From Hyphomicrobiaceae bacterium (lineage in GTDB: Bacteria > Pseudomonadota > Alphaproteobacteria > Rhizobiales > Hyphomicrobiaceae): DNA of 11,340 nucleotides. The position numbers and the translations under genes were made by a program. Under the pieces are notes generated by a model. The model did no database searches. It was not told the origin of the DNA and saw only the letters and a list, made by a program, of their open reading frames with translations. Positions 1 through 5,847 of the stretch are shown piece after piece. Positions within the stretch are counted from its first letter, which is position 1, and every line of letters starts with the position of its first letter. The DNA lies in NCBI GenBank assembly GCA_021775715.1, contig JAJFHI010000466.1, positions 1-11,340 of the forward strand, written 5' to 3'.

Positions 1-1
1 A

Positions 2-862
2 TCGGGCATTCGCGAACGCCATATCGCGGCCGACGATGAATACACGTCTGACCTTGGTCTGGCAGCGGCAAAGCGTGCGCTGCTACGTGCCGGTATTGAT
101 GCCTCCGATATTGATCTGATTATCTGTGCAACGGCGACACCGGATCGCACTTTTCCGGCGACCGCGGTACGTATTCAGCATGGTCTCGGCGTCACGAGCG
201 GTGTGGCTTTTGATATTCAGGCAGTGTGTTCAGGTTTTGTGTTTGCAATGACCATTGCTGATAACTTCTTGAAGACGGGGCAGGCCAAACGTGCGCTGGT
301 GATTGGCGCCGAGACGTTCTCGCGCATCCTCGATTGGACGGATCGCAGCACTTGCGTGCTGTTTGGAGATGGCGCCGGCGCAGTTGTGTTGGAAGCTGAA
401 ACACAACACGGCTCACAGGAAGAGCGTGGAATCTTGTCGACGCGCATTCGGTCAGACGGTCGTTACGAGGATCTCCTGTATGTTGATGGTGGACCGGGCT
501 CGACAAAAACTGTGGGTCATCTGCGCATGAATGGCCGCGAAGTGTTCCGCAATGCTGTGCAGAAGATCTCCGGCGTTATTCAGGAAACGTTGCTGGCCAC
601 CGGTTATACGTCGGACGAGATCGACCTGTTCGTTCCGCATCAGGCCAACCAGCGCATCCTCAACGGCATCGCAAAAAAGCTCAGCGTGCCGCCGGAACGC
701 ATTATCATGACGCTCGATAAGCACGGAAACACGTCGGCCGCTTCAATCCCGCTAGCGCTCAACCACGCATTTGAGGAACATATGTTGCACGAGGGCAACC
801 TTGTTCTGATGGAAGCAATGGGTGGCGGATTTACCTGGGGTGCAGTGTTGGCGCGTTGGTAA
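2..862 (+). CDS. fabH: 3-oxoacyl-ACP synthase III (KAS III), 5' end cut off by window edge
   Basis: FabH starts type II fatty acid synthesis in the cytoplasm by condensing acetyl-CoA with malonyl-ACP. The frame is open from base 2, so the first roughly 35 residues lie outside the window and 286 residues are visible. The visible part starts in the conserved N-terminal Gly-Ile-Arg-Glu-Arg segment. The catalytic triad is present: Cys in AVCSGF (visible residue 76), His in FVPHQANQRI (213) and Asn in GNTSAAS (243). The His-Asn spacing of 30 equals that of E. coli FabH (244/274). The C-terminal Gly-rich GGGFTWGA motif and a TAA stop complete the protein at family length. It is followed on the same strand by ihfA, the usual alphaproteobacterial fabH-ihfA-merR order. 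The call is firm; only the start is missing. Confidence 0.96.
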   Translation, partial: SGIRERHIAADDEYTSDLGLAAAKRALLRAGIDASDIDLIICATATPDRTFPATAVRIQHGLGVTSGVAFDIQAVCSGFVFAMTIADNFLKTGQAKRALVIGAETFSRILDWTDRSTCVLFGDGAGAVVLEAETQHGSQEERGILSTRIRSDGRYEDLLYVDGGPGSTKTVGHLRMNGREVFRNAVQKISGVIQETLLATGYTSDEIDLFVPHQANQRILNGIAKKLSVPPERIIMTLDKHGNTSAASIPLALNHAFEEHMLHEGNLVLMEAMGGGFTWGAVLARW

Positions 863-876
863 CGGTGTTTACGCCC

Positions 877-906
877 TTACACATGCACGGAAAATTCTCT
901 TATAAA
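877..906 (+). promoter_or_regulatory. Candidate promoter for ihfA
   Basis: In the 143-base gap between fabH and ihfA there is a TATAAA hexamer (901-906), five of six matches to the -10 consensus. A poor -35 candidate, TTACAC (877-882), lies 18 bases upstream. The predicted transcript would start about 90 bases before the ihfA start codon. The -10 is good and the -35 weak, so this is only a suggestion. Confidence 0.3.
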
Positions 907-1005
907 TTTCAGACGGTTGTCGCAGACATTAATTGACCCCGCGCCACGATGTCGTTAGCATCCAAGCCAGAAATTAAGTGTGTGTGTCTGGGGAGGCAAC
1001 ATGCC

Positions 1006-1323
1006 ATGGGTGGCAAAACGCTAACACGTGCCGATTTGGCGGAAGCTGTGGTCCGGAAGGTAGGCCTACCGCGCAACGAGTCGCAAGATCTTGTCGAACT
1101 CGTCTTAAAGGAAATTTCCTCGTCTTTAGCTGGCGGTGATCACGTCAAGCTGTCATCGTTTGGTTCGTTTGGCATCCGCCAGAAGAGCGAACGCATCGGG
1201 CGCAATCCAAAGACCGGAGAAGAGGTACCGATAACGCCACGTCGCGTGTTGGTTTTCCGGCCAAGCAATATTATGAAGGACCGCATAAACGCAGGGCATA
1301 CACTGCGTAAAATGAACGACTGA
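1006..1323 (+). CDS. ihfA: Integration host factor subunit alpha
   Basis: IHF-alpha pairs with IHF-beta to form a sequence-specific DNA-bending protein used in recombination, replication and sigma54 transcription. The 105-residue product has the normal length and the full HU/IHF fold. The N-terminal helices contain LTRADLAEAV. The core follows with VKLSSFGSFGIR (about 48-58). The DNA-intercalating beta-arm has GRNPKTGEEVPI (about 65-76), including the conserved Pro68. The arm returns through RRVLVFRPS. I chose ATG 1006 because a GGGGAGG ribosome-binding site (990-996) sits nine bases upstream and because family members begin with a short Met-x-x-Lys-Thr-Leu-Thr. The frame stays open upstream to an ATG at 949, but those 19 extra residues do not look like IHF. 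An out-of-frame ATG lies at 1001. The next gene follows closely, so co-transcription is likely. Confidence 0.95.
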   Translation: MGGKTLTRADLAEAVVRKVGLPRNESQDLVELVLKEISSSLAGGDHVKLSSFGSFGIRQKSERIGRNPKTGEEVPITPRRVLVFRPSNIMKDRINAGHTLRKMND

Positions 1324-1377
1324 AAAAAGATGATCCTTAGTTTGCCGGCAGGGCACCGGCAGCAGCGGGGCCGCCTT

Positions 1378-2019
1378 ATGGGCAAAACACCGGAAGCTTT
1401 TCGGACGATCAGCGAGGTCGCCGGAGAGCTTGACGTTCCAAAACACGTTCTGCGGTTTTGGGAACAGAAGTTCTCGCAAGTAAGACCAATGAAGCGGGGT
1501 GGCGGACGGCGTTACTATCGTCCTGAGGACCTCGATTTGTTGCGCGGCATACGCGATTTGCTGCACGCAGATGGTTACACCATCAAGGGCGTGCAACGGA
1601 TTCTGCGTGAGCGCGGTGTCGACGCGGTTAAGAATTCCGCGGTCGATGGTGCGGAAAGCGACGATGCCGACAATTTGCCGCTCAAATCGCGCGGACGTCC
1701 GACTGGCCGCCGCACAAGCAGTCAAAACCGATCAAGCCGGACTTCTGCCGAGATTGCCGGTAGGCCATTGATCGAAGATGACAGCAAGTTGGCTGATGTC
1801 GTGCATGGTGCGGGCCCTTCCGGTTCTGGCGCCGTGGGCGCTGGGCTGGACGCCAAACAGATGCGGGTTCTACTTGCGGCGATTGCTGAACTTGGATCCT
1901 GTCGCGCAACATTGGCGGGTGACGAATCTGCAGCGTCATCTTCTTCTGCAACAGGGAAGATTGCATCCGGCTCAAGTGCAAGCGGACGTGCCAGCAAGGC
2001 GCGTCGGAAACGGGCGTGA
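1378..2019 (+). CDS. MerR-type transcriptional regulator with low-complexity tail
   Basis: A DNA-binding regulator of the kind commonly encoded directly after ihfA in Alphaproteobacteria. Residues 8-80 form a MerR-type winged helix-turn-helix: FRTISEVAGELDVPKHVLRF is the helix-turn-helix, RRYYRPEDLDLL the wing, and GYTIKGVQRILRERG the next helix. There is no MerR-type Cys cluster for metal sensing and no obvious ligand domain. Residues 82-130 are polar and rich in Arg, Ser and Asp. A helical segment (about 160-178) follows, and the end is rich in Ser, Ala, Lys and Arg (about 184-213). ATG 1378 is preferred because it places the conserved phenylalanine-arginine-threonine a few residues after the start, although its ribosome-binding site (GCGGGG) is modest. 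ATG 1330 in the same frame would add 16 unlikely residues. The regulon is unknown. Spacing of 54 bases to ihfA suggests co-transcription. Confidence 0.85.
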   Translation: MGKTPEAFRTISEVAGELDVPKHVLRFWEQKFSQVRPMKRGGGRRYYRPEDLDLLRGIRDLLHADGYTIKGVQRILRERGVDAVKNSAVDGAESDDADNLPLKSRGRPTGRRTSSQNRSSRTSAEIAGRPLIEDDSKLADVVHGAGPSGSGAVGAGLDAKQMRVLLAAIAELGSCRATLAGDESAASSSSATGKIASGSSASGRASKARRKRA

Positions 2020-2046
2020 GCGAGTCTCAGGCCGCGCAGCGACCTT

Positions 2047-2073
2047 GCCTGCCGTCGAACCATGGCGGCAGGC
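2047..2073 (+). terminator. Hairpin downstream of the MerR gene, possible terminator without T-run
   Basis: A perfect 8-bp stem (GCCTGCCG at 2047-2054 and CGGCAGGC at 2066-2073) with an 11-base loop starts 27 bases after the regulator's stop codon. It is GC-rich enough to form in RNA but lacks a following run of T, so it is not a classical intrinsic terminator. It may only stabilise the 3' end. Confidence 0.35.
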
Positions 2074-2154
2074 ATGCCGTTATCCGGCTTGATCGGAAGT
2101 GGTTAGCAAGATAGATACACGCGTTGATCGAAATACATGCTATTTCGTGAATGA

Positions 2155-2189
2155 TCACGGGTCAGTTGCGTGTGGAAGGCCACCCGTGA
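2155..2189. repeat. 8-bp inverted repeat just upstream of tRNA-Pro
   Basis: TCACGGGT (2155-2162) and ACCCGTGA (2182-2189) are exact inverted copies separated by 19 bases. They end 11 bases before the first base of the mature tRNA. They therefore cover the region where the tRNA promoter or the 5' leader should be. The repeat could be an operator or a leader hairpin; the sequence does not decide between these. Confidence 0.4.
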
Positions 2190-2200
2190 CGAGGAAATGT

Positions 2201-2277
2201 CGGAGCGTAGCGCAGCCCGGTAGCGCACTAGTCTGGGGGACTAGGGGTCGCGAGTTCGAATCTCGCCGCTCCGACCA
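2201..2277 (+). tRNA. tRNA-Pro (anticodon GGG)
   Basis: The 77-base gene folds as a full cloverleaf. The acceptor stem is CGGAGCG pairing with CGCTCCG. The D-arm carries GCGC/GCGC with the AGCCCGGTA loop. The anticodon stem is CTAGT/ACTAG with loop CTGGGGG, giving anticodon GGG. The T-arm is GCGAG/CTCGC with TTCGAAT, and CCA is encoded at the 3' end (2275-2277). It reads CCC and CCU codons. I see no second copy of the tRNA 3' end in the window, so there is no visible attachment-site duplication. Confidence 0.97.
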
Positions 2278-2352
2278 TTATTTCATTAACTTAGCTGAAT
2301 AATCTGGTAGCCAAATGGCGCTAGCCACCAATTCGGCTCGGTTGATGGCGCT

Positions 2353-2496
2353 TTAGGCGGTGGATTCTATCATTGGATCGATCACCGATTTTAAACGCGG
2401 CATGTTGTTCGTCACAAAATCCCACATCACCTCTGGATCAATTCCTAAATTTTCATTTCGGATGCGATTGCCCGTTGCACCGATACTGACCTGCCC
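2353..2496 (-). pseudogene. Possible C-terminal remnant of an interrupted gene
   Basis: Reading the minus strand, 47 codons run up to a TAA at 2353-2355. They encode a protein-like C-terminus that includes IDPEVMWDFVTNNMPRLK. There is no usable start: a TAG (2497-2499) precedes the frame directly, and the frame enters the inverted repeat at 2487-2505. I do not recognise the family. It fits the 3' half of a gene cut by the block at 2487-4601, but a frame this short can arise by chance. The rest of the gap between tRNA-Pro and the SCO gene (2278-2352) is AT-rich and shows nothing I can name. Confidence 0.25.
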
Positions 2497-2505
2497 CTAT
2501 CGATG
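2487..2505 (+). repeat. Left terminal inverted repeat of the SCO-operon block
   Basis: TGACCTGCCCCTATCGATG on the plus strand matches the reverse complement of 4583-4601 (TGACCTGCCCCAATCGATG) at 18 of 19 positions and faces inward. The 5' TG and the CCTGCCCC core resemble ends of IS3-family insertion sequences, from general knowledge of that family. The repeat ends five bases before the stop codon of the SCO gene. No target-site duplication is visible: the outer bases differ (GATAC on the left, AATTG on the right). Confidence 0.6.
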
Positions 2506-2510
2506 TTTGC

Positions 2511-3167
2511 TTATTGCTTCATATATTTTTTAACCACCGTGGCGATCCGGTCGGCGCTTACAATTGGAGGCAAAAGCGTTTTGAACGCACCATCCGGTCC
2601 AAGCAGATAAATAAACGAGCCGTGTGAGTAAACAGGGCCGTTGTCAGGGTCGACAAAAACCAGAGACTTCTGGACCTGAAACGCGCTGTAGGCTTGTTCC
2701 AATTCCTCGAGGCGGCCGGTTAGCCCCACCATACTGGGGTGGATTTTTTTCACCGCCGGTCCGATGTTGGCAAGCGTGTCCCGTTTGGGGTCCACTGTCA
2801 CCAGCACGGGAGTAACGCCAAGCTTTTGTTCGTTGAGAATATCAACCGCAGCAGCCATGCGCGGGAGAGCAACGGAACAGATTGCTTTGCAATTGGCGTA
2901 TCCAAAGAATAGCAGTTGAAATTGCCCATTTGGGTTCTTGGACGTTCTCGCCAAACCATTTTGGTCAATTAGATTGAAATCGCCACCCTTGACGTTAGGA
3001 AAGCCTGGTGTGTTTTGTGCTTCATTCTGATGACGCTCAGATTCCTCAGGTGATTTATGGACGACGCCATCGTGGCCCCACGCATCGAAAAGGAATACGC
3101 TGAGGATAAATAACGAAAACATAAAAACTGAGAGTGAATGGCGCGAGCCTCTGCGTCCGGCCATCAT
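2511..3167 (-). CDS. SCO1/SenC family protein (copper/thiol, membrane-anchored)
   Basis: SCO1/SenC/PrrC proteins sit in the inner membrane facing the periplasm and deliver copper to, or reduce thiols of, the CuA site of cytochrome c oxidase. The 218-residue product has an N-terminal hydrophobic segment (about 11-30) as signal or anchor. A thioredoxin-like domain follows, with the copper-binding CxxxC in YANCKAIC (Cys93, Cys97) and the distal His182 in YSHGSFIYLL. VTVDPKRDT (about 124-131) is a further family signature. ATG 3167 was chosen because it overlaps the upstream stop as ATGA behind a purine-rich GGAAGAGGAAGA; ATG 3164 is next to it. The longer frame from 3191 runs 28 bases into the upstream gene. 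It is the last gene of a three-gene operon. No oxidase genes are in the window, so the target is unknown. Confidence 0.92.
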   Translation of the reverse strand: MMAGRRGSRHSLSVFMFSLFILSVFLFDAWGHDGVVHKSPEESERHQNEAQNTPGFPNVKGGDFNLIDQNGLARTSKNPNGQFQLLFFGYANCKAICSVALPRMAAAVDILNEQKLGVTPVLVTVDPKRDTLANIGPAVKKIHPSMVGLTGRLEELEQAYSAFQVQKSLVFVDPDNGPVYSHGSFIYLLGPDGAFKTLLPPIVSADRIATVVKKYMKQ

Positions 3168-3763
3168 TCTTCCTCTTCCGCCTTGCGCCATCTTTCGTCT
3201 TCTTCATGGCCGAGGCCGAAGTAGCCGTTTGCCTTAATCTGTTTTGCCACTCTTGGATCGCGCCGGAACCATGGACCCTTGCCCTTGGCGTCGGGGTTCT
3301 TCTCCTGCCACTTCTTGGTCCAGAGATTGGCTTTGTTCCATTTTTCTTCGCCGCCAATACGGATGAACTGGATGAGAAATACTTTGGCGATTTTTTCGTT
3401 CTCTCCGACCATCACCCCATCAACATCGACGTCTTTTCCGCAGTAAGGCAGAAGATCCTCAGTCGCCCCGTTGAATGCGGGCTGGCTGTTCTTGGTTACG
3501 AAAATTAGTTTGTTATCAACCGAGCGCAACACACCGAGGTTTCTTATGCCCTTACCGCAGTTCGCGGGACAATCGCCCGACAATTGGCACAGGATGTCGA
3601 CGACCTTTCCGCTGAACGTAGCTTTTTCCTCACCGATCAAGCCCCATTCTTTAGCGTTACTGCCCTTGGCGAAATCCTGCGCGTGCGAGGGCGTGCTTAG
3701 AGAGAGCCCTACAACAATGATGCAGGTCACGACCAGAGCGGTCTTCACAAGATTCAATATCAT
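3164..3763 (-). CDS. Exported Cys-rich protein of unknown function, second gene of SCO operon
   Basis: I do not recognise a named family. The 199-residue product starts with a clear signal peptide (hydrophobic about 8-22, likely cut after SHA at residue 28). The mature part has GKVVDILCQLSGDCPANCGKG (Cys59, 65, 69) and a further Cys108 in PYCGK. This region resembles GEIIDTWCYLSG in the upstream neighbour, with Gly, Asp, Cys and LSG shared. About 60 charged, Trp-containing residues follow, ending in a run of Glu. ATG 3763 has a GTGAGG ribosome-binding site nine bases upstream; GTG 3778, overlapping the upstream TGA as GTGA, is the alternative and adds five residues. The stop overlaps the SCO start as ATGA. 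The clustered cysteines, export and SCO partner suggest a periplasmic metal- or thiol-binding role, which is inference. Confidence 0.85.
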   Translation of the reverse strand: MILNLVKTALVVTCIIVVGLSLSTPSHAQDFAKGSNAKEWGLIGEEKATFSGKVVDILCQLSGDCPANCGKGIRNLGVLRSVDNKLIFVTKNSQPAFNGATEDLLPYCGKDVDVDGVMVGENEKIAKVFLIQFIRIGGEEKWNKANLWTKKWQEKNPDAKGKGPWFRRDPRVAKQIKANGYFGLGHEEDERWRKAEEEE

Positions 3764-3774
3764 TGGGTTGAGCC

Positions 3775-4290
3775 TCACTTCTTTTTTGGAATCGCAAATG
3801 GTGGAACAACGCCGTAATCTTCATGATTGCGATTGGTGATGCCTTCGTTCGCAATCACGTTCTCAACGACAATGTAATTCACGCCATCACGCAGGTAGTG
3901 CATGCCTTTCGCCGTAATTTTATTGCTCTGGATTTCCATCACGGTGTCGGATTGGGCAAGCGGGTCTTCACCCTTCAGCTTTAGGACCATGTAGATGGTT
4001 CCATCCTCAGCAAGTACACCCACCGGAATTCCGCCAGCTGCGCACCAAAGCGCGCAGGTGTGGTGAGCCGTGCCGATGACGGCGTCTGGTCCACCCATGA
4101 CGCCGGAGAGGTAACACCAAGTATCGATGATCTCACCTTTGATCTCCACGGGCTTTGCTGTTGAAGCCGCGATTGATGGACTGATTATCGCAACCATCAA
4201 TATGAGTGATACGCTGACTAGCGAAAAGATTGCTTTAACATTCTGCACGGCAGACAAATTCCTCCATTGCCAACACCTGATGATCCTCAT
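3775..4290 (-). CDS. Exported Cys/His protein of unknown function, first gene of SCO operon
   Basis: I do not recognise a named family. From ATG 4290 the product has 171 residues: a hydrophobic signal segment (about 20-40) ending near SIAAS, then a compact domain. Candidate metal or redox residues are Cys59 in DTWCYLSG, His76-His77, Cys79 and Cys83 in AHHTCALWCAAGGIPVGVL. A glycine-rich beta segment (EDGTIYMVLK) and a late GMHYLRDGVNYIVVENV strand pair follow. The DxxC-x-LSG element is shared with the next gene, which suggests a common fold. The start is uncertain: GTG 4248 has a better ribosome-binding site (GGAGGA at 4260-4265) and would give a tidier signal peptide, while the longest frame begins with TTG at 4356. 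Its TGA overlaps a possible GTG start of the next gene. Function, probably periplasmic and linked to SCO, is inferred only from context. Confidence 0.83.
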   Translation of the reverse strand: MRIIRCWQWRNLSAVQNVKAIFSLVSVSLILMVAIISPSIAASTAKPVEIKGEIIDTWCYLSGVMGGPDAVIGTAHHTCALWCAAGGIPVGVLAEDGTIYMVLKLKGEDPLAQSDTVMEIQSNKITAKGMHYLRDGVNYIVVENVIANEGITNRNHEDYGVVPPFAIPKKK

Positions 4291-4383
4291 GCCCACTCGT
4301 TGTTGTAAGCGTTGACACATGTTGGCGGCATGCCACGCAAGTCGGTCTTGTGACAAGTCGAAGCGGTTGATTGTTAGGTTTCG

Positions 4384-4412
4384 AGATTGGCTTCAGCCAC
4401 CTCGAGCGTCAA
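4384..4412 (-). promoter_or_regulatory. Weak candidate promoter for the SCO operon
   Basis: On the minus strand TTGACG (4412-4407) is followed after 17 bases by CAATCT (4389-4384). The -35 matches five of six consensus bases but the -10 is poor. It lies about 95 bases before ATG 4290. The rest of the 476-base gap 4291-4766 holds the right inverted repeat (4583-4601), a possible gene remnant and the hyi promoter candidate. I see nothing else clear in 4413-4582. Confidence 0.25.
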
Positions 4413-4582
4413 ACTATTTGTCTGCAGTTATGTGTTTGTTTCACCGTAAAGTGATGGAATCTTTGTTCTAGTCCTCGCAAGCTGACACCAATCAATGCAA
4501 TGCAGCAGCAAGAAAAGGAATAATAACAATACGAGTTTGCAAAGGGCCACACGTGCTTGTTCGCCTTCAGCACCGGCCGGAC

Positions 4583-4601
4583 CATCGATTGGGGCAGGTC
4601 A
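4583..4601 (-). repeat. Right terminal inverted repeat of the SCO-operon block
   Basis: Plus-strand CATCGATTGGGGCAGGTCA is the inverted partner of 2487-2505, with one mismatch in 19. The two repeats face inward and bracket 2.1 kb containing only the three-gene SCO operon and its upstream region. Similarity fades directly inside and outside the 19 bases, as expected of transposon ends rather than of a longer duplication. Confidence 0.6.
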
Positions 4602-4779
4602 AATTGATATCGACCGGTTCAGACTCGTTGTGATAGATGTTGAACGACCGCTTCGGTACCATATACTGACCTAGCGTGTGCAGCAGGAATCGACGGAGTT
4701 TGTAATCCGTGTGTCCATCCCGGGCGTACTTCAGGCTGATGAGCCAAAAACAATAAGCAACAGCGAATGAAACCCGCGC
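4602..4779 (-). pseudogene. Possible N-side remnant of the interrupted gene
   Basis: On the minus strand a frame is open from 4779 (after TAG at 4780-4782) through the right inverted repeat, ending at TGA 4567-4569. Outside the repeat it encodes LKYARDGHTDYKLRRFLL and YMVPKRSFNIYHNESEPVDI, which look protein-like. No start is seen. Joined at the repeat edges to the fragment at 2353-2486 the frame would be continuous (one base plus two bases make a codon), consistent with one gene split by an insertion. The same stretch holds the hyi promoter candidate, and other frames here also look open, so the call is weak. Confidence 0.22.
4640..4667 (+). promoter_or_regulatory. Candidate sigma70-type promoter for hyi
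   Basis: TTGAAC (4640-4645) and TATACT (4662-4667) are separated by 16 bases, matching four of six and five of six consensus bases. The predicted start near 4675 leaves a leader of about 90 bases before ATG 4767. It lies just outside the right inverted repeat. Confidence 0.45.
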
Positions 4780-5582
4780 CTATGCAATTCGCCGCCAACC
4801 TCTCCATGATGTTTCAGGAGCATCCGTTTCTTGATCGCTTTGCTGCGGCAGCTGCGGCAGGTTTTCGCCACGTCGAATATCTCTTCCCGTATGATTGGCC
4901 CGCGGACGAAATCGCGGCTGAACTTCGCAAACACAATCTCTCTCAGGCACTCTTCAATCTCAGCCCAGGTACTTGGGATGCGGGCGAGCGGGGACTTGCT
5001 TGTTTGCCGGGTCGCGAATATGATTTCCGGGCAAGTGTTGATCAGGCGATCGCATTTGCAGAAACGCTGGGGTGTCTGCGGCTGCATGCCGTGGCAGGGC
5101 TGGCGCCCGTCGATGCTGAGCCGGCTGCGTTGCGCGATACCTACATCCGCAATATTGCGTTCGCAGCAAACGCGTGTCGGGCGGCCGGGATTGATCTCTT
5201 GATCGAGCCCATCAACACTGTCGATATGCCTGGCTTTTTTCTTTCGGACTTTGCGATGGCGTGTGACGTAATTGCCGAGATTGCCCATAATAACGGACCT
5301 GAAAACGCGCCCAAGCTGCAGTTTGATATTTATCACTGCGCAAAGATCCATGGTGATGTCGAAGCATGGATTGCAAAATGCAGGGACGTGACGGCGCACT
5401 ATCAAATTGCCGGTATTCCCGATCGTCATGAGCCCGATATTGGTGATCTCGCATTGGACAGCATTCTCCAAACCGTCGCCGACGTGACACCTGGCGTTAT
5501 GGTCGGATGTGAGTATCGTCCAAGCGGTAAGACGGAAGCCGGACTTGGCTGGCTTGAGAAGGTTCGCGATTCGGTCATCTGA
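4767..5582 (+). CDS. hyi: Hydroxypyruvate isomerase
   Basis: Hyi is a cytoplasmic TIM-barrel enzyme of the xylose-isomerase-like superfamily that interconverts hydroxypyruvate and tartronate semialdehyde, linked to glyoxylate/glycerate metabolism. The 271-residue product (E. coli Hyi is about 258) aligns along its length. The start FAANLSMMFQEHPFLDRF and the mid-N-terminal GERGLACLPGRE are family hallmarks. The two catalytic glutamates are Glu147 in LLIEPIN and Glu249 in VGCEYRP. Metal and substrate residues include Asp187 in QFDIYH and His190. ATG 4767 is used; ATG 4782 (MQFAANLSM) matches the E. coli start better and neither has a strong ribosome-binding site. The gene stands alone, with the SCO operon diverging upstream and the polysaccharide cluster converging downstream. 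2-Oxo-tetronate isomerase (OtnI) is a related possibility. The 265-base gap after it shows no clear terminator. Confidence 0.9.
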   Translation: MKPAPMQFAANLSMMFQEHPFLDRFAAAAAAGFRHVEYLFPYDWPADEIAAELRKHNLSQALFNLSPGTWDAGERGLACLPGREYDFRASVDQAIAFAETLGCLRLHAVAGLAPVDAEPAALRDTYIRNIAFAANACRAAGIDLLIEPINTVDMPGFFLSDFAMACDVIAEIAHNNGPENAPKLQFDIYHCAKIHGDVEAWIAKCRDVTAHYQIAGIPDRHEPDIGDLALDSILQTVADVTPGVMVGCEYRPSGKTEAGLGWLEKVRDSVI

Positions 5583-5847
5583 CGCCCCGGCTTACGACCT
5601 CGTGTTCAACCGATACGTGGATTGGCTCTGGCTGTCTGGATCTGGCATAGCGGATACTGCGAGACGGACGATTTGATCGCGCCGCCTGTTTCATCCTGCG
5701 ACGGAGATCGCTGAAAAAGCCCAACTCACGTTGAATTTCTAAGTGGCGAGATATCCGCAAGTTCGGTTTCGCAACCCAATCAAATGAGGTTTTCCGTGTC
5801 GAATCGATACTTTAGAAAACCACAGTGTTGCTGAGCGTTTTCGGCGT

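Noticed and set aside
2201..2277. tRNA-Pro as an integration site for a genomic island
   Set aside because: No integrase gene and no second copy of the tRNA 3' end are present within the window; the nearby block has its own unrelated inverted repeats.
2099..2302. Plus-strand open frame covering the tRNA-Pro gene
   Set aside because: It spans a clear tRNA cloverleaf, so the frame is incidental.
2483..4672. Direct repeat ATACTGACCT at 2483-2492 and 4663-4672 as a target-site duplication
   Set aside because: The first copy overlaps the left inverted repeat while the second lies 62 bases outside the right one, so they cannot flank the block symmetrically; likely chance.
4495..4674. Plus-strand frame of 59 residues across the right inverted repeat
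   Set aside because: It runs through the repeat and the hyi promoter candidate, has no ribosome-binding site and a low-complexity Asn-rich start; probably chance.
5815..5842. Inverted repeat GAAAAC/GTTTTC between hyi and the polysaccharide cluster as a bidirectional terminator
   Set aside because: Only six AT-rich pairs around a 16-base loop and no proper T-run; too weak.
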